Source: Orobanche coerulescens
Taxonomy: Eukaryota > Streptophyta > Magnoliopsida > Lamiales > Orobanchaceae
Assembly (NCBI GenBank): GCA_033398695.1
Contig: CM065803.1
Location: forward strand, 44,321,501 to 44,385,500
Reading direction: 5' to 3'
Length of the DNA: 64,000 nucleotides
The translations under genes and the position numbers were made by a program. The number at the start of each line of letters is the position of its first letter. The first letter of the stretch is position 1. The notes beneath the pieces are model-generated. The model ran no database searches, was not told where the DNA came from, and saw only the letters and a list, made by a program, of their open reading frames with translations. Positions 20,991 to 31,379 of the stretch are shown in pieces.

Positions 20991-23634
20991 ATGGCGAATT
21001 CGACTTCCCCGAATAGCGCCGCTGACGGAAATGCCGAATCCGCTGCCGCTTCCGCCGCCGCTGCCGCTGCCGCTTCCGCCGCCGCCGCTGCCACCGAAAA
21101 CCAGGTAAGATTTTATTTTCGTGTCACTCGAGTATGCTCGTTGCTCGATTTTGGTTTACACATTTTATATTTGATTTACACGATTTGCATTCGAATTATA
21201 AGATTTGCATTCGATTTACACGATGAAAAAATAAATTAAAATAGAGAAATTTGAATTTGGGAATTAAGTAGCGCCGGTCAACCCCAAATACTTATCGTGT
21301 GTTGATATCGTAACTATTGTTTATGTATGAATTGATATCGATTGAATTGATGTCGTGTTGAATTGATTATTCATGTAACCTTGGTAATTCGTATTCGAGT
21401 TTCAATTCGAATTTGGGAATGTTATAGATATGGATATGTTTTCGAATTTAGTTAGTTTGTTTCGTTTAGTTAGTTTATTTCGTTTAGTTAGTTTAGTTCG
21501 TTTTTTTTATTTGTCTTACTCGAATATAGTTTATAAGTTACTCAAATTGGACTAATGGCCTTCCACAATTAGAACGAGGCCAATTTATTTATGATTATTC
21601 GAATTGACATAAAACTACTAGAATTAGGATGACTCGGATTGTATTAGAATGTCTCGAATTGCATTAGATGATTGAAATTGAATTAGGATGTCTCAAGTTG
21701 AATTAGAATAACTCGATGGAAATAAATCGAATAAATCCCACTGTTACTCGAATTATCCACTTACTTTTTCCCGATTACATATTACTTCAATACACCTGCA
21801 TGAAGCTAAAATTAAGATAAATTTGAATCGGCAGGTTGTTTGGAAGAGGCCGAATATGCGAGGTTCGAAATGCTCCATAAATGGGTATGTTAGGTTAGGG
21901 ATTGTTAAGACGATTGTTGCTGAGCTGCGGAGTGTAGGTGATGACACTATTAGGGAGTTTAGAGAGTCGTGTCTTGGACACTTTGTCCGGGAGGAGTGGG
22001 GGGGGTTTGTATCTAATGCCGCATTGCATGCCTTGTTCTCGAACGAGGTAATTAGACCGGATGCACAGGCCGATGAGTTTTGGTTTAGGCTAGGTCATCG
22101 ATTTATTCGATTTTCTAGATATGAGTATGCGTTAGTCACCGGCTTGCGATTCGGAGACTCCGACTTTGATGTACACGGGGATGATGTTCCACCGGAGGGG
22201 AGCGTGTACGATCGGTATCCGTTGCTCAGTGGTGGGGGCAGATGTTAGACCGTATTCGTGATCGATTTGCGGTGGATATTTTAGAGAGCATCCGGTGATG
22301 CGCTGAAGGTCGCTAAGGTCCGTGTGTCTGCTATTTGATATTCGGTGTGGATGGTGGCAAGCGTATTCTCGACCGGTGGTTGTGGACATTGGTTGAGGAC
22401 CAGACTCGGTGGGAGAGCTTTCCATGGGGCTTATATTCATATCAGATTTTGGTTACGTATTTGAGCGATGTTCCCACTGAGGTCCCCGTTGGTCTGGATC
22501 CGAGTTACCATTTTTATGGTAACATATACGCCATTATGGTACGTCCTCGCATTCATTAACTTAATTATATACTCAAACTCAGAATAAATATTGTTATTGT
22601 TTCTTATGTTGGGATTCAATTATTGTTTTCAGATATGGGCTTGCGAGGCTATACCTTCGTTAGGCTCTAAATGTGGGACCATGCTCGGAGCTTCTTTCAT
22701 CCAGCGACCTCGTTGTACACGCTGGAAGTTGAAGAAGCTGGGTCATGTTGATTTTACCACATTCTTCGATGATGAGGTAATCAATTATAGGTTTTCAATA
22801 CGTAAAAACTTTTGTAGATATTTAAGGTAATAATTACTGAAAATGAATCATTGAATTGTATTTAGATTGATTGTTTTGAGGTGTTATCTCCGACACTGAG
22901 GAGGAGCAGAGCCGTATATGCAAATTGCTTAGTGATCTTGCCGCTGAGCGGGTGTGCGATACGCACATGATGGCCCGATGCAAGACGGGTCTTGGGTAGG
23001 GGAAGGGTAAGGGGACGGGGGCGTGGAGGGCACGTGAGGGTGATGCTTCTGTCGGGGATCTAGACTGAGAGCGTATTGTCCGCCAGCGGACATCTGGTCG
23101 GTTATTTCGACCCTATATATCTTACTCATGGACGTGAGTCATCGCAGAGCCTCGTGAGCTGTGCATACCGATTTGCCGCCCCATAGTTCTCCGATACGGG
23201 TTCCGCACTGCATCGCATCTTCTTGGCACGGGGTACTGTGAGATCGCGCCGACATCGATTTTGATACTCTTTTCACCCATATCCGTGCATATATGGATTC
23301 ATCGGTCGAGCAGATGCGTCGATATGTTGATGACGAGCGTTCTGGATTTTACGAGCGCCGCCCTGATATCACCCCGGTGACTTCGTTTCGAGTTGCTACA
23401 GCGAGGAAGGATTTATGCTATGCTCAGGATGACTCGACCTCTTGTGGTGCGTATTCTATACGGACTATAGAGTCTCTCGTTCAGCAGTCTTTCTCTCATG
23501 GAAAGACCGAGGCGGATATTTATGCATTTAGAGGACGTATGGCCCGATCTATATGGAGGTTTAGCGATGATATAGATACTGTAGTGTGTGATCCCACTAG
23601 TTTATTTATACGGTGGGATGATAGAGATTAGTGA
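20991..23634 (+). pseudogene. DUF1985/Ulp1-like cysteine protease gene of the MULE
   Basis: Exon 1 (20991-21104) begins ATG, codes an Ala-rich N terminus and ends CAG|GTAAGA. Exon 2 starts after GCAG at 21835 and codes VVWKRPNMRGSKCSING through RFSRYEYALVTGLRFGD, a DUF1985-like part, with TAG at 22246. Further pieces follow: 22335-22540 (FGVDGGKRILDRWLWTLVED ... LYSYQILVTYLSDVP), an intron, then 22633-22776 (IWACEAIPSLGSKCG ... CTRWKL). 23293-23634 has YAQDDSTSCGAYSIRTIE, matching the Gln and catalytic Cys region of C48 (Ulp1) peptidases. The His-Asp part is not recognisable. Such proteins could remove SUMO-like tags; this copy should be dead. Confidence 0.72.
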
Positions 23635-23701
23635 TAGTATTAGCGCTGATGTAAATACTGATTTCGTTTTTATAATGATTATTGTGTATCAATTTTAACT
23701 T

Positions 23702-24540
23702 ATTGATGGTTACTATATGTTACTTAATCAATTTGAAATTTCAAATATTACTAACCGATTTGAAATTGAACCTAACCAATTTGAAATTAAACTTAATCAA
23801 TTTGAAATTTGAACTTAGTCGATTGAAATTGAACATAATCTGTTCAAATTGAACCTAACCAATTTGAAATTAAACTTAATCAATTTGAAATTAAACTTAA
23901 TCGGTTCAAATAAAACGTAATTGATTCAATTTTAACTTAATCAATTTGAAATTAAACTTAATCGGTGCAAATAAAACGTTATTGATGGTTACTATATGTT
24001 ACTTAATCAATTTGAAATATTACTAACCGATTTGAAATTGAACCTAACCAATTTGAAATTAAACTTAATCAATTTGAAACTTGAACTTAGTCGATTGAAA
24101 TTGAACATAATCTGTTCAAATTGAACCTAACCAATTTGAAATTAAACTTAATCAATTTGAAATTAAACTTAATCGGTGCAAATAAAACGTTATTGATTCA
24201 ATTTTAACTTAATCAATTTGAAATTCGAACTTAGTCGATTCAAATAAAACGTAATTTATGGTTACTATATGTTACTTAATCAATTTGAAATTTGAAATAT
24301 TACTAACCGATTTGAAATTGAACCTAACCAATTTGAAATTAAACTTAATCAATTTGAAATTTGAACTTAGTCGATTGAAATTGAACATAATCTGTTCAAA
24401 TATTACTAACCAATTTGAAATTAAACTTAATCAATTTGAAATTAAACTTAATCGGTTCAAATAAAACGTAATTGATTCAATTTTAACTTAATCAATTTAA
24501 AATTTGAACTTAGTTGATTCAAATAAAACGTAATTTGATT
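23702..24540. repeat. Three-copy tandem repeat (about 279 bp) with short inner units
   Basis: Units start at ATTGATGGTTACTATATGTT near 23702, 23981 and 24254, spacing 279 and 273 bp. Each is itself made of diverged units of about 20 bp with AATTTGAAATTAAACTTAAT. The array fills the gap between the 3' ends of the two convergent MULE genes. The frame at 24258-24464 is a by-product. Confidence 0.88.
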
Positions 24541-24559
24541 CAAATAAATGCAACTAATT

Positions 24560-26030
24560 TTACATTGGGGGCTCATTTAGGTCGAAACGATGCTTAGTTG
24601 GACATTTTGGAGCAGTGTGGTCAACAGAATGACATATACTACACTTTTTTTTTGCACGTCCCTTTTTAGACGGAGTTGGTTCCATTGTGAAATCCTCAAA
24701 TAGTTGGGGAATAACTGCAGTGCAAGTCTTTCTATTGTGCCCCGTGCCTCCGCATCTAAGGCATGCTTGAACTTTACGGGTATGAGTCGAGGACTCAATC
24801 GAGATAGCATGGTTGCGAATACTCAATGCCAAGCCATAACGGACTGTCAAACAATAGTCATTCTTAAGTTGAGCCTGCACTAGCTTCGGAGTCATAATCT
24901 GTCCTTCCACTAATAGTTTGTCGGACATGTATTCACCGAGCATCTTAGAAGGCAACTGCTTAGGTGCCTTGCGATTTGGGTCAAAATGACACGTATGCTC
25001 GTTCAGTGAGTGCACTCTCCAAAATCCACCCCTCCCGGAGGCGCTCAACAAAAAATTACAGGTTTTATCTGTACAAACGGCAGAATAGCGCTGCTTATCA
25101 GATTTTAAAATACGATAATCAGATTTCCTTTCCAAATGATATCGCCCAACAGCGTTTTTCAACCTATCTTTGGAGAGAAATACAGACCCTCTTTGTAAAG
25201 ATAGTATATTTGCAGGATGAAATTTCTCGTCCATATCATCATCAACTTGAAGGAGACACATATGGAGGTCTACGGAATTTTCCACCTGGACCGGGGGAGG
25301 AGCCGGAGCACCTTCTTCATCTACTAATTGATCGAAATCAAAGCGCCCATTCCAGTTCTGCAGTTGCAGTTCTGATTACCGCTTCTTTTACCAATCTTTT
25401 GTTGAACATGCCCCTTTTCTCACAATATTTGCAAAATTTTTCAAACCAATGTTTTTGAACCTCGACATCTTCGAGATCGATATCATCGATATTTATGTCG
25501 TTATTATCATCATCACTACCATCATCGACTACCACCACCACAATTACCACCAACATCACATACATTATTTGAAGGACCGCAACCATCAAATCGAGAACCA
25601 TCAAATTCTGAGGAATTTGCATGCTTGAACCCCAATCACCAAATAATCCATACGATTAGAATTGTACTGGATCTAAAAGAGTGGATCCGTAAGTCAAATT
25701 GTGGACCAAATGAGGGAGCTTTTGGAGGAATGCTAGTTGCATTCTGAAGGCTAACAAAAATCACAAGCTCAACATTAGATTGGAACAAGTAATTTATATC
25801 AGAATCATTCTTTATCTTCATCTTTCTTCTTTTTTCCCATCAAAATCAATTGAAAATAGAACATAAACATGTTTTGTTCTATCAGCTTCAACAATAGAGT
25901 GGACATTATCTACTAATGTTGCATAGTTCACACCAACGGGCACAGGCAATATTTGTTCTTCTCCACCGTGATAGTCCAAATCTTGCCACTTGCCATTAAA
26001 ACGAATGATAACTTTTTTCCAAAAACTCAT
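24560..26030 (-). pseudogene. MuDR-type transposase lacking its catalytic domain
   Basis: Read on the minus strand. 25818-26030 gives MSFWKKVIIRFNGKWQDLDY, a typical N-terminal region of plant MULE transposases. 25636-25821 and 25338-25622 continue it with frame changes and an acidic Asp-rich stretch. 24560-25285 has the MuDR DNA-binding part (FLSKDRLKNAVGRYHLERKS, TCNFLLSASGRGGFWRV, NEHTC), then KLVEGQ-like helices, and passes directly into the zinc knuckle CLRCGGTGHNRKTC and a second CSICHSVDHTAPKC. The DDE domain and SWIM finger, normally some hundreds of residues between these parts, are absent, so a large internal deletion is inferred. Confidence 0.82.
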
Positions 26031-26519
26031 CTGTCAAATAATATAAAAAATTAGATTATTAACTAAAAATTTACACAATTAAATAGTATTTGAATATTTT
26101 TGATATTTCAAGTATAAACATTATTGGAAATTGAGCGATAAATATACCTTTATTTTTGCAATCGAAATAATCCTTCTTCTTCGATGTGAGAGAGCTCGAG
26201 ATAATTAATCGGAGAAAAAGGAAAAAAATTATCGGTGAGATAATATCGGAAAAGAAAGGTGGAAATATTCTTTGAGAAATAGTTCAATTGATGGATGTTG
26301 TGGCGTGTTGAGCATGGTATTTTTATAAGTCAAAATTTTATGATAGTTTGGGTCACACGAATTGGTCACACGAATTGGGTCACACGAATTCGTGTTGAGT
26401 AATCCGAACCCCGAGCTCCCTCATGCGATTCGGTCAATGATGTATTTCGTGACCGAATAATTACAATTATTTCGTGTGACCGAAAATTTTTATGAAATTT
26501 TGGTCACCTGAATTCTTGT

Positions 26520-27282
26520 TGAGTAATCCGATTCGTGAGGAAGGAGATGAAGAAGAAGCCTATCGAGTATTGTTTTAAAGGTCAACTCCGATTTTTTTCG
26601 TATAACTTGAATATTCGGGTTACCCGATTTTTTTCATATAACAGAATATTCGAGTAATAAATTCGGGTAACCCAATTTATTACTCGAATTTATCGATTTA
26701 TTTTACATCTCCGAATTTTTTTTTCGTATAACGAATATTCGGGTTACCCGATTTTTTTTTCGTTTAACCCGAATTTATTACTCGAATTTATCGATTTATT
26801 TTACATCTCCCGAATTTTTTTTTCGTATAACTTGAATATTCTTATTACTCGAATTTATCGATTTATTTTACATCTCCCGAATTTTTTTTTCGTATAACTG
26901 AATATTCGAGTAATAAATTCGGGTAACCCGAATATATTACTCGAATTTATCAGATTTATTTTACATCTCCCGAATGAATTCGGGAGACTTTTTTTTTCGA
27001 AAACATGTCCCGAATTATATTCGGGTGACACGAATTGGACTCGTGTAACCCGACTTTTTTTTTATTTACATGTCCCGAATTGTATTCGGGTGACACGAAT
27101 TGGACTCGATATTGTTTTTTTGAAGTTGACTCGAAATTATGTTACTCGAAATTATAATATATGACTCGAATTTTATTCGAGTAAAGGTCAATTCAGACAA
27201 TTTGGGTATCAAAAGAGTTGTTACTAAACTTGGGGCAGAAAAAAATATTACTATATGCCAAAGGGCAAAACAAGTTTTCTCC
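26520..27282 (-). repeat. Right terminal inverted repeat of the MULE
   Basis: It is the diverged reverse complement of the left arm. It shares the outer sequence around GCCCTTTGGCA, the paired CCCGAATT blocks and the AAGGTCAACTCCGA block near 26575. It has one copy of the block duplicated on the left. Promoter sequence for the minus-strand transposase probably lies here. Confidence 0.86.
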
Positions 27283-27292
27283 CATAATTGTA
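27283..27292. repeat. MULE target site duplication, right copy
   Basis: CATAATTGTA matches 19808-19817. A T-rich run (27297-27314) and a TTACCTTACAA box follow, as in the local repeat left of the MULE. Confidence 0.8.
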
Positions 27293-27431
27293 TCTCTTTT
27301 TTTTTTTTTTTTTTGTATTACCTTACAAAAAATGATTTGACACTTTTAAAAATATGTTGGGAAAGTAGCTCTTAAATTAAAAAACAGAAGGGTTGTGTGC
27401 TGAAAAGATTTTCAAAAGTCTACTAATCTCC

Positions 27432-27584
27432 GAGTGCCTCCATGGAGAAGGGGGATGCCGTGCACTCCCCCCCTTCTCAGCCATTCACGGCGCGACATGT
27501 ATAGCATACATTACACGTGTCGCGCCGTAATTTGTGGAGAAGGGAGGGAGTGCACTGCACCCCCTTCTCTATGGAAAAAAAATC
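27432..27584. mobile_element. Foldback MITE 1 with 9-bp duplication
   Basis: The 153-bp element is flanked by CTAATCTCC (27423-27431 and 27585-27593). Two arms of about 62 bp pair: GGAGAAGGGGGATGCCGTGC at the left with the complement of GCACTGCACCCCCTTCTC at the right, and ACGGCGCGAC with GTCGCGCCGT near the centre, leaving a loop of a few bases. The 9-bp duplication and near-complete foldback point to a Mutator-derived MITE. Confidence 0.82.
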
Positions 27585-27593
27585 CTAATCTCC

Positions 27594-28064
27594 CCTCCTT
27601 TTAGCTTTCCCCAATGGACAGAAGAGGGTGAAAATTATTATTTTGTCCCTCCACTGTATTTTTTATTTTTTACCCCTTAAATTATAAAATTATAATATTT
27701 TATTATATTTTATTTCCAACTTGATCTAAATACATTTTTTAATTTTAGAGAAATATATTTATGTTTTATATATTATTTTAAATATATTTAGCAATCCCCA
27801 AGTTTTGTCCATCCACTAATTTTTAATTTTTATTTCATCAACTGAAAAAAATACGAATTTTTATTCCAACTTTATATAAAAATACGTTTTCCATATTTTT
27901 CTAAGAATTTACATTTTAAATTAATATTTTAATTTTTATATCGCCAATTGAGTTATCATTTCAATGTCTTTCATCAAAATAGTTCTCCATGGCTATGTTT
28001 ACACATCGAATAGTCAATTCAATATCTTTAATCAAAATAGTTCTCTATGTCTATACCTACAAAC
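27594..28064. other. AT-rich spacer
   Basis: No gene-like frame. The segment is A/T-rich with many homopolymer runs. ATCAAAATAGTTCTC(C/T)ATG occurs twice, near 27972 and 28030, a short direct repeat just left of MITE 2. Confidence 0.5.
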
Positions 28065-28073
28065 CCAATTGTC

Positions 28074-28224
28074 GGGGTGGGATCCCCTACAGTGCACAGC
28101 ACCATGCTGTGCACTGCCGTCCGTCGGATGGGACACACACACACACACACCCGTGCGGGTGTGTGTGATCGGAGGGCAGGGAGTGCACAGCATGATGCTG
28201 TGCACTGCAGAGGATCCCTGCCCC
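28074..28224. mobile_element. Foldback MITE 2 with 9-bp duplication and nested palindromes
   Basis: The 151-bp element is flanked by CCAATTGTC (28065-28073 and 28225-28233). Its ends GGGGTGGGATCCCC and (complement) GGGGCAGGGATCC pair. Each arm also contains its own palindrome: AGTGCACAGCACCATGCTGT plus GCACT in the left arm and AGTGCACAGCATGATGCTGT plus GCACT in the right. The centre pairs ACACACACCCG with CGGGTGTGTGT. Four overlapping frames on both strands come from this symmetry and are not genes. Confidence 0.82.
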
Positions 28225-28233
28225 CCAATTGTC

Positions 28234-28558
28234 ATGTCAATGTTTTTTCCATTTGGGGGGAAGTTAAAAGGACGGGGTGGGGGTTATCAAACCTCTTAGT
28301 GTAAATATGAATTGTGCATACTTTGTGAAACACCATTCTCTTTAAATTGTCTTCTCATATTTGCTTAAACAATTTTTTTGTTTGTTCACAGTTTCTGAAA
28401 CATTACATGGCGAAATACAGTTCAACAAATATTTTTTCCACATCGTGTGAATTTGCCACAGAACATGTATGATTTTGTATAATATATTTCTTTATTTTTT
28501 ATTTCGTATGCTTTTACTTTTTTATATATTTTATTCCTTTTTATTGTTATTTACTTCA
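28234..28558. other. AT-rich spacer before a transposase fragment
   Basis: T-rich DNA with no clear feature. It may be the 5' remnant of the transposase gene that follows, but I see no recognisable residues. Confidence 0.4.
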
Positions 28559-28559
28559 T

Positions 28560-29110
28560 TTAATGTATCTTTTTGTATAGATATTTCAAACTAAAGATGA
28601 TATGTTAGACTCGGTAAGTTTGGTCTGACGGAAAATGATTTTCTAATAGAAATTGACAAATCCACAAATAAAGTAGGTAATAAACTCCCAAAATGCAATC
28701 TTATTCTTATTTGTGAAAAACAGGAAAATACCAACCACCCAGATATATCATACTCGGAAAATTAAAAAGATGTACAGGTACCAAAAAAAGTTGGTTATCC
28801 GTTCTTCCCACGAGGTGTACCAATTCATCCAGATGGTACCATGTGGGCCGTTACTGTTGTGTGCGGAGAGCATAATCAAACCCAACACAATATTTAGAAG
28901 GTCATGAGTACTCATCAAGACTAACACAAGAAGAAAAATACATAGTAAGCGGAATGACCGAGATTACTGTTCCACAATTTATTTTTAACTCTTTGAAAAG
29001 TCGTGATCCTTCAAAAATCACAAGTATTAAAAGTGTTTACAGTGCACTTCAAACTGAAAGGAAATCAAAAAAGAGTTTGTTGAACAATATTCAATACGCC
29101 TTGTCTTACT
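28560..29110 (+). pseudogene. FAR1/MULE-type transposase N-terminal fragment
   Basis: Broken plus-strand frames give FQTKDDMLDS near 28585, then WAVTVVCGEHNQTQ at 28844 and, after a frame change, GHEYSSRLTQEEKYIVSGMT, PQFIFNSLKSRDPSKITSIK and SVYSALQTERK. This is the FAR1-like DNA-binding and linker region of plant Mutator-type transposases (W.L.V.CG.HNH, then GH.Y..RL, LK..N...T.IK..YNA). The DDE domain is not visible downstream. No terminal repeats were found, so it is a fragment. Confidence 0.7.
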
Positions 29111-29752
29111 GGGTTAATTAATTTTTTATTAAATTTTAATATAATTTCTCTATGCATCACCTAACTAATTCTAATTTATGCAGATTATTTTTCATAGATA
29201 TCGCACAAGTCCAGATACCTAAGAAATTATTTGAATTCATAAATATAGTATTGAGTTTTTATATCATGTTATTTGTTTATTTTATTTTCTAATATGTATT
29301 TAAAAATGATAGGTAAAAATAAAAAAACTCTTAATTTTTATAGTAACAAAATAAAAAATATTATCACTGTTAACTATATCCAACTAGATACAAAATTAAA
29401 AGAAGGGTGAGTGGCGGGCGTGGGAAAATTGTTATCAGGGCCGCCTCGAATTTTTGTAGGATCAGTGCGCGGGAAATTTTTTCGGGGCGGCCCTCACAAC
29501 AATTTATATACAAAGACAAATTTCTAAAAAATTTATAAATCAAGAAATATAAAAGCTCAATCAGGAAGATGACCAATTAAGATGAAAAAGAAATGACTCC
29601 AATTAAATTAAAACCACCATTTATTGGACCGTAATAAATATGAAAAAATTCAATTGTTATAATAGCATAGAGAAATAGGACATTCATCACAAGCTCTACA
29701 ATAGAAGAGAATTTATATGAGTTATACATGTATAACCCTTACATGTACAAAC
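29111..29752. other. AT-rich spacer with a possible hAT-like end
   Basis: No coding frame. A GC-rich island at about 29436-29495 (CAGGGCCGCCTCGAATTTTT ... CGGGGCGGCCCTCAC) looks like hAT-type transposon terminal sequence, which often starts CAGGG. No partner end or 8-bp duplication was found nearby, so this is only a suggestion. Confidence 0.35.
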
Positions 29753-29775
29753 TATATATATATATATATATATAT
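29753..29775. repeat. (TA)n microsatellite, left of element A
   Basis: About 11 TA units adjoin the left end of the first of two related inverted-repeat elements. A second tract of 19 units lies at 30938-30975 and a short one at 32473-32482. Confidence 0.9.
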
Positions 29776-30935
29776 GGCGGTTTACATCTGACTACCTTTT
29801 TAGATGGTCTAATTACAGTTTGGTCCCTATTGTTTCAGATATTACAATGAAGAATGACTTTCATTGCTCGAAACTATATTTACACGAAGAATGAAAAGTC
29901 AAATTTTCGAGATGATGTCATTTGGAGAGAAATCGATATTCCGAATTTGCTTTTATTTTTCCTTTCTTGTTTATCCATTTATTTTTCACCACGTGGGTGG
30001 CGCATCTTTGAACCGTTGTAATATATATAATACTTTTGGACGATGTAATAAATTTTCAAGCTTTACAGAAAGAAATATTTTTCCAAAAGGAAAGTATTTT
30101 ACGAAAGAAAAATTATTTTCGAAAAAATAAAAAAATATTTTAAGGAAAGAAATTATCTTTTCGAAAAAATATTCTTTTTGGAATTTTTATTTTTCAAAAA
30201 ATTAAAAATATTTTCTGGAGAAAAATTATTTTGGGCAAAATAATATTTTTCGAAATAAAATTATTTTCTGAAAAAAAATTATTTTCTGGAAAAATATTAT
30301 TTTTTCGAAAAAATAAAACTATTTTTTGGAAAAAAATAAAAAAAAAAAATCGAAAAAATTAAAAAAATATTTTCTGGAGAAAAATGTATTTTTTGGCAAA
30401 ATAATATTTTTCGAAATTAAATTATTTTCTGGAAAAAAATATTATTTTTTCGAAAAAATAAAATTATTTTATGGAAAAAATAAAAAAAAATATTTTTTGA
30501 AAAATTAAAAATATTTTTGGAGGAAAAAATATTTTTTGGCAAAATAATATTTTTTTTGAAATAAAATAATTTTCTTGAAAAAATATTATTTTTTCGAAAA
30601 AATAAGATTATTTTCTGGAAAAAAAATAAAATAAAATATTTTTGCGAAAAAAAAATATATTTTCTGAAAAAAAATTATATTTCGAAACAAAATTATTTTC
30701 TGAAAAAAGAATATTTTTTAAACGAAATGTATTAGTCAAACACTTTAATAAACATAATTTATTTGTTTAATATGAAATGTATTTTAAAAGAAATATTTTA
30801 TTCAAGTAAATAGAGGCATTTTAAATGCTTTTTAATAGAAGTCAACACCAATTGATTTTGTCATTTGTAATTTATGAAACAATAGGGACTAAAGTGTAAA
30901 GAGACCATCTAATAGGGTAGTTGGCTGTAATTTCC

Positions 30936-30937
<2 letters not shown>
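29776..30937. mobile_element. Element A: inverted-repeat transposon in a (TA)n tract
   Basis: The left end GGCGGTTTACATCTGACTAC and TTTTTAGATGGTCTAATTAC and GTCCCTATTGTTTC pair with the right end, whose complement reads GGGGAAATTACAGCCAACTA then CCTATTAGATGGTCT and GTCCCTATTGTTTC. The terminal repeat is about 65 bp. TA tracts stand on both sides. No transposase frame is present. Placement resembles rice Micron elements, which target TA microsatellites; family identity is not proven. Confidence 0.7.
30060..30730. repeat. A/T-rich diverged tandem array inside element A
   Basis: Units containing ATATTTTCTGGAGAAAAAT and TTGGCAAAATAATATTTTTC recur near 30208, 30369 and 30509, each also with a TTTTTTCGAAAAAATAA block. 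Period is roughly 145-160 bp. Strand composition is extremely purine/pyrimidine regular and can fold locally. The frame at 30326-30508 is low-complexity Lys-rich and not a gene. Confidence 0.75.
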
Positions 30938-30977
<40 letters not shown>

Positions 30978-31202
30978 ATTTTACATTCAACCACCTTATT
31001 AGATGCATACTAAATGTTTGGGTCCCTATGTTTTTAGAAATAACGATGAAGTCTAATTTCAGGCAAATGACTGATTTTCTGCGTAAAGTCCATTTTACCT
31101 TTGAAATAAAACATTTCTTTGAAATTGATTTATTCAATATTACTAAATATAACATTTCTTTTAAAACAAAAAAATAAGAAACAATTCTATCTTCTCTCGT
31201 TA

Positions 31203-31369
31203 GGTGGTGTTTTGTTTGCAAGATTATTTATAATGTAAGATAAGATAAGATCGGCCCAAGATAGAAAATTCAAATTTTTTTTAATCTCAAGAGTGAGGGT
31301 AAGACTAAAAAATGCAAGATTACCGTGATTAATCTTTTATGGCATTATAATAACAAACCAAACAAGCCC
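31203..31369. mobile_element. Tourist-like MITE with TTA duplication
   Basis: The 167-bp insert is flanked by TTA at 31200-31202 and 31370-31372. Its right end complement is GGGCTTGTTTGGTTTGTT and its left end is GGTGGTGTTTTGTTTGC. A GGGC-TTGTTTGG tip with a TTA duplication is typical of PIF/Harbinger-derived MITEs. No coding sequence. Confidence 0.72.
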
Positions 31370-31379
31370 TTAGAATTGA

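Larger units (their letters stand above)
19818..27282. mobile_element. Mutator-like element carrying Ulp1-like and transposase pseudogenes
   Basis: The element is about 7.47 kb with terminal inverted repeats near 760-950 bp, and a 10-bp direct duplication. Outer tips read GTAGAAATAGCTTGTTTTGC on the left and (complement) GGAGAAAACTTGTTTTGC on the right. Inside are a plus-strand DUF1985/Ulp1-like gene and a minus-strand MuDR-type gene, tail to tail. From family knowledge, MULEs that carry Ulp1-type protease sequences are known in plants (Kaonashi). The transposase lacks its catalytic domain and the protease gene is broken, so this copy is non-autonomous. Confidence 0.88.

Noticed and set aside
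20828..21094. Poly-Ala minus-strand ORF as a gene
   Set aside because: It is the antisense of exon 1 of the Ulp1-like gene, a GCC/GCT-rich low-complexity run readable on both strands.
23702..24540. CRISPR-like appearance of regularly spaced short repeats
   Set aside because: The units are adjacent and diverged with no unique spacers, and the DNA is a plant transposon.
28028..28304. Four overlapping open frames on both strands
   Set aside because: They arise from the self-complementary MITE 2 and a CA-repeat; no protein family matches.
29436..29495. hAT transposon end
   Set aside because: A single CAGGG-type end without partner or 8-bp duplication is too weak.
30326..30508. Lys-rich 60-codon ORF
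   Set aside because: Low-complexity translation of an A/T repeat array.
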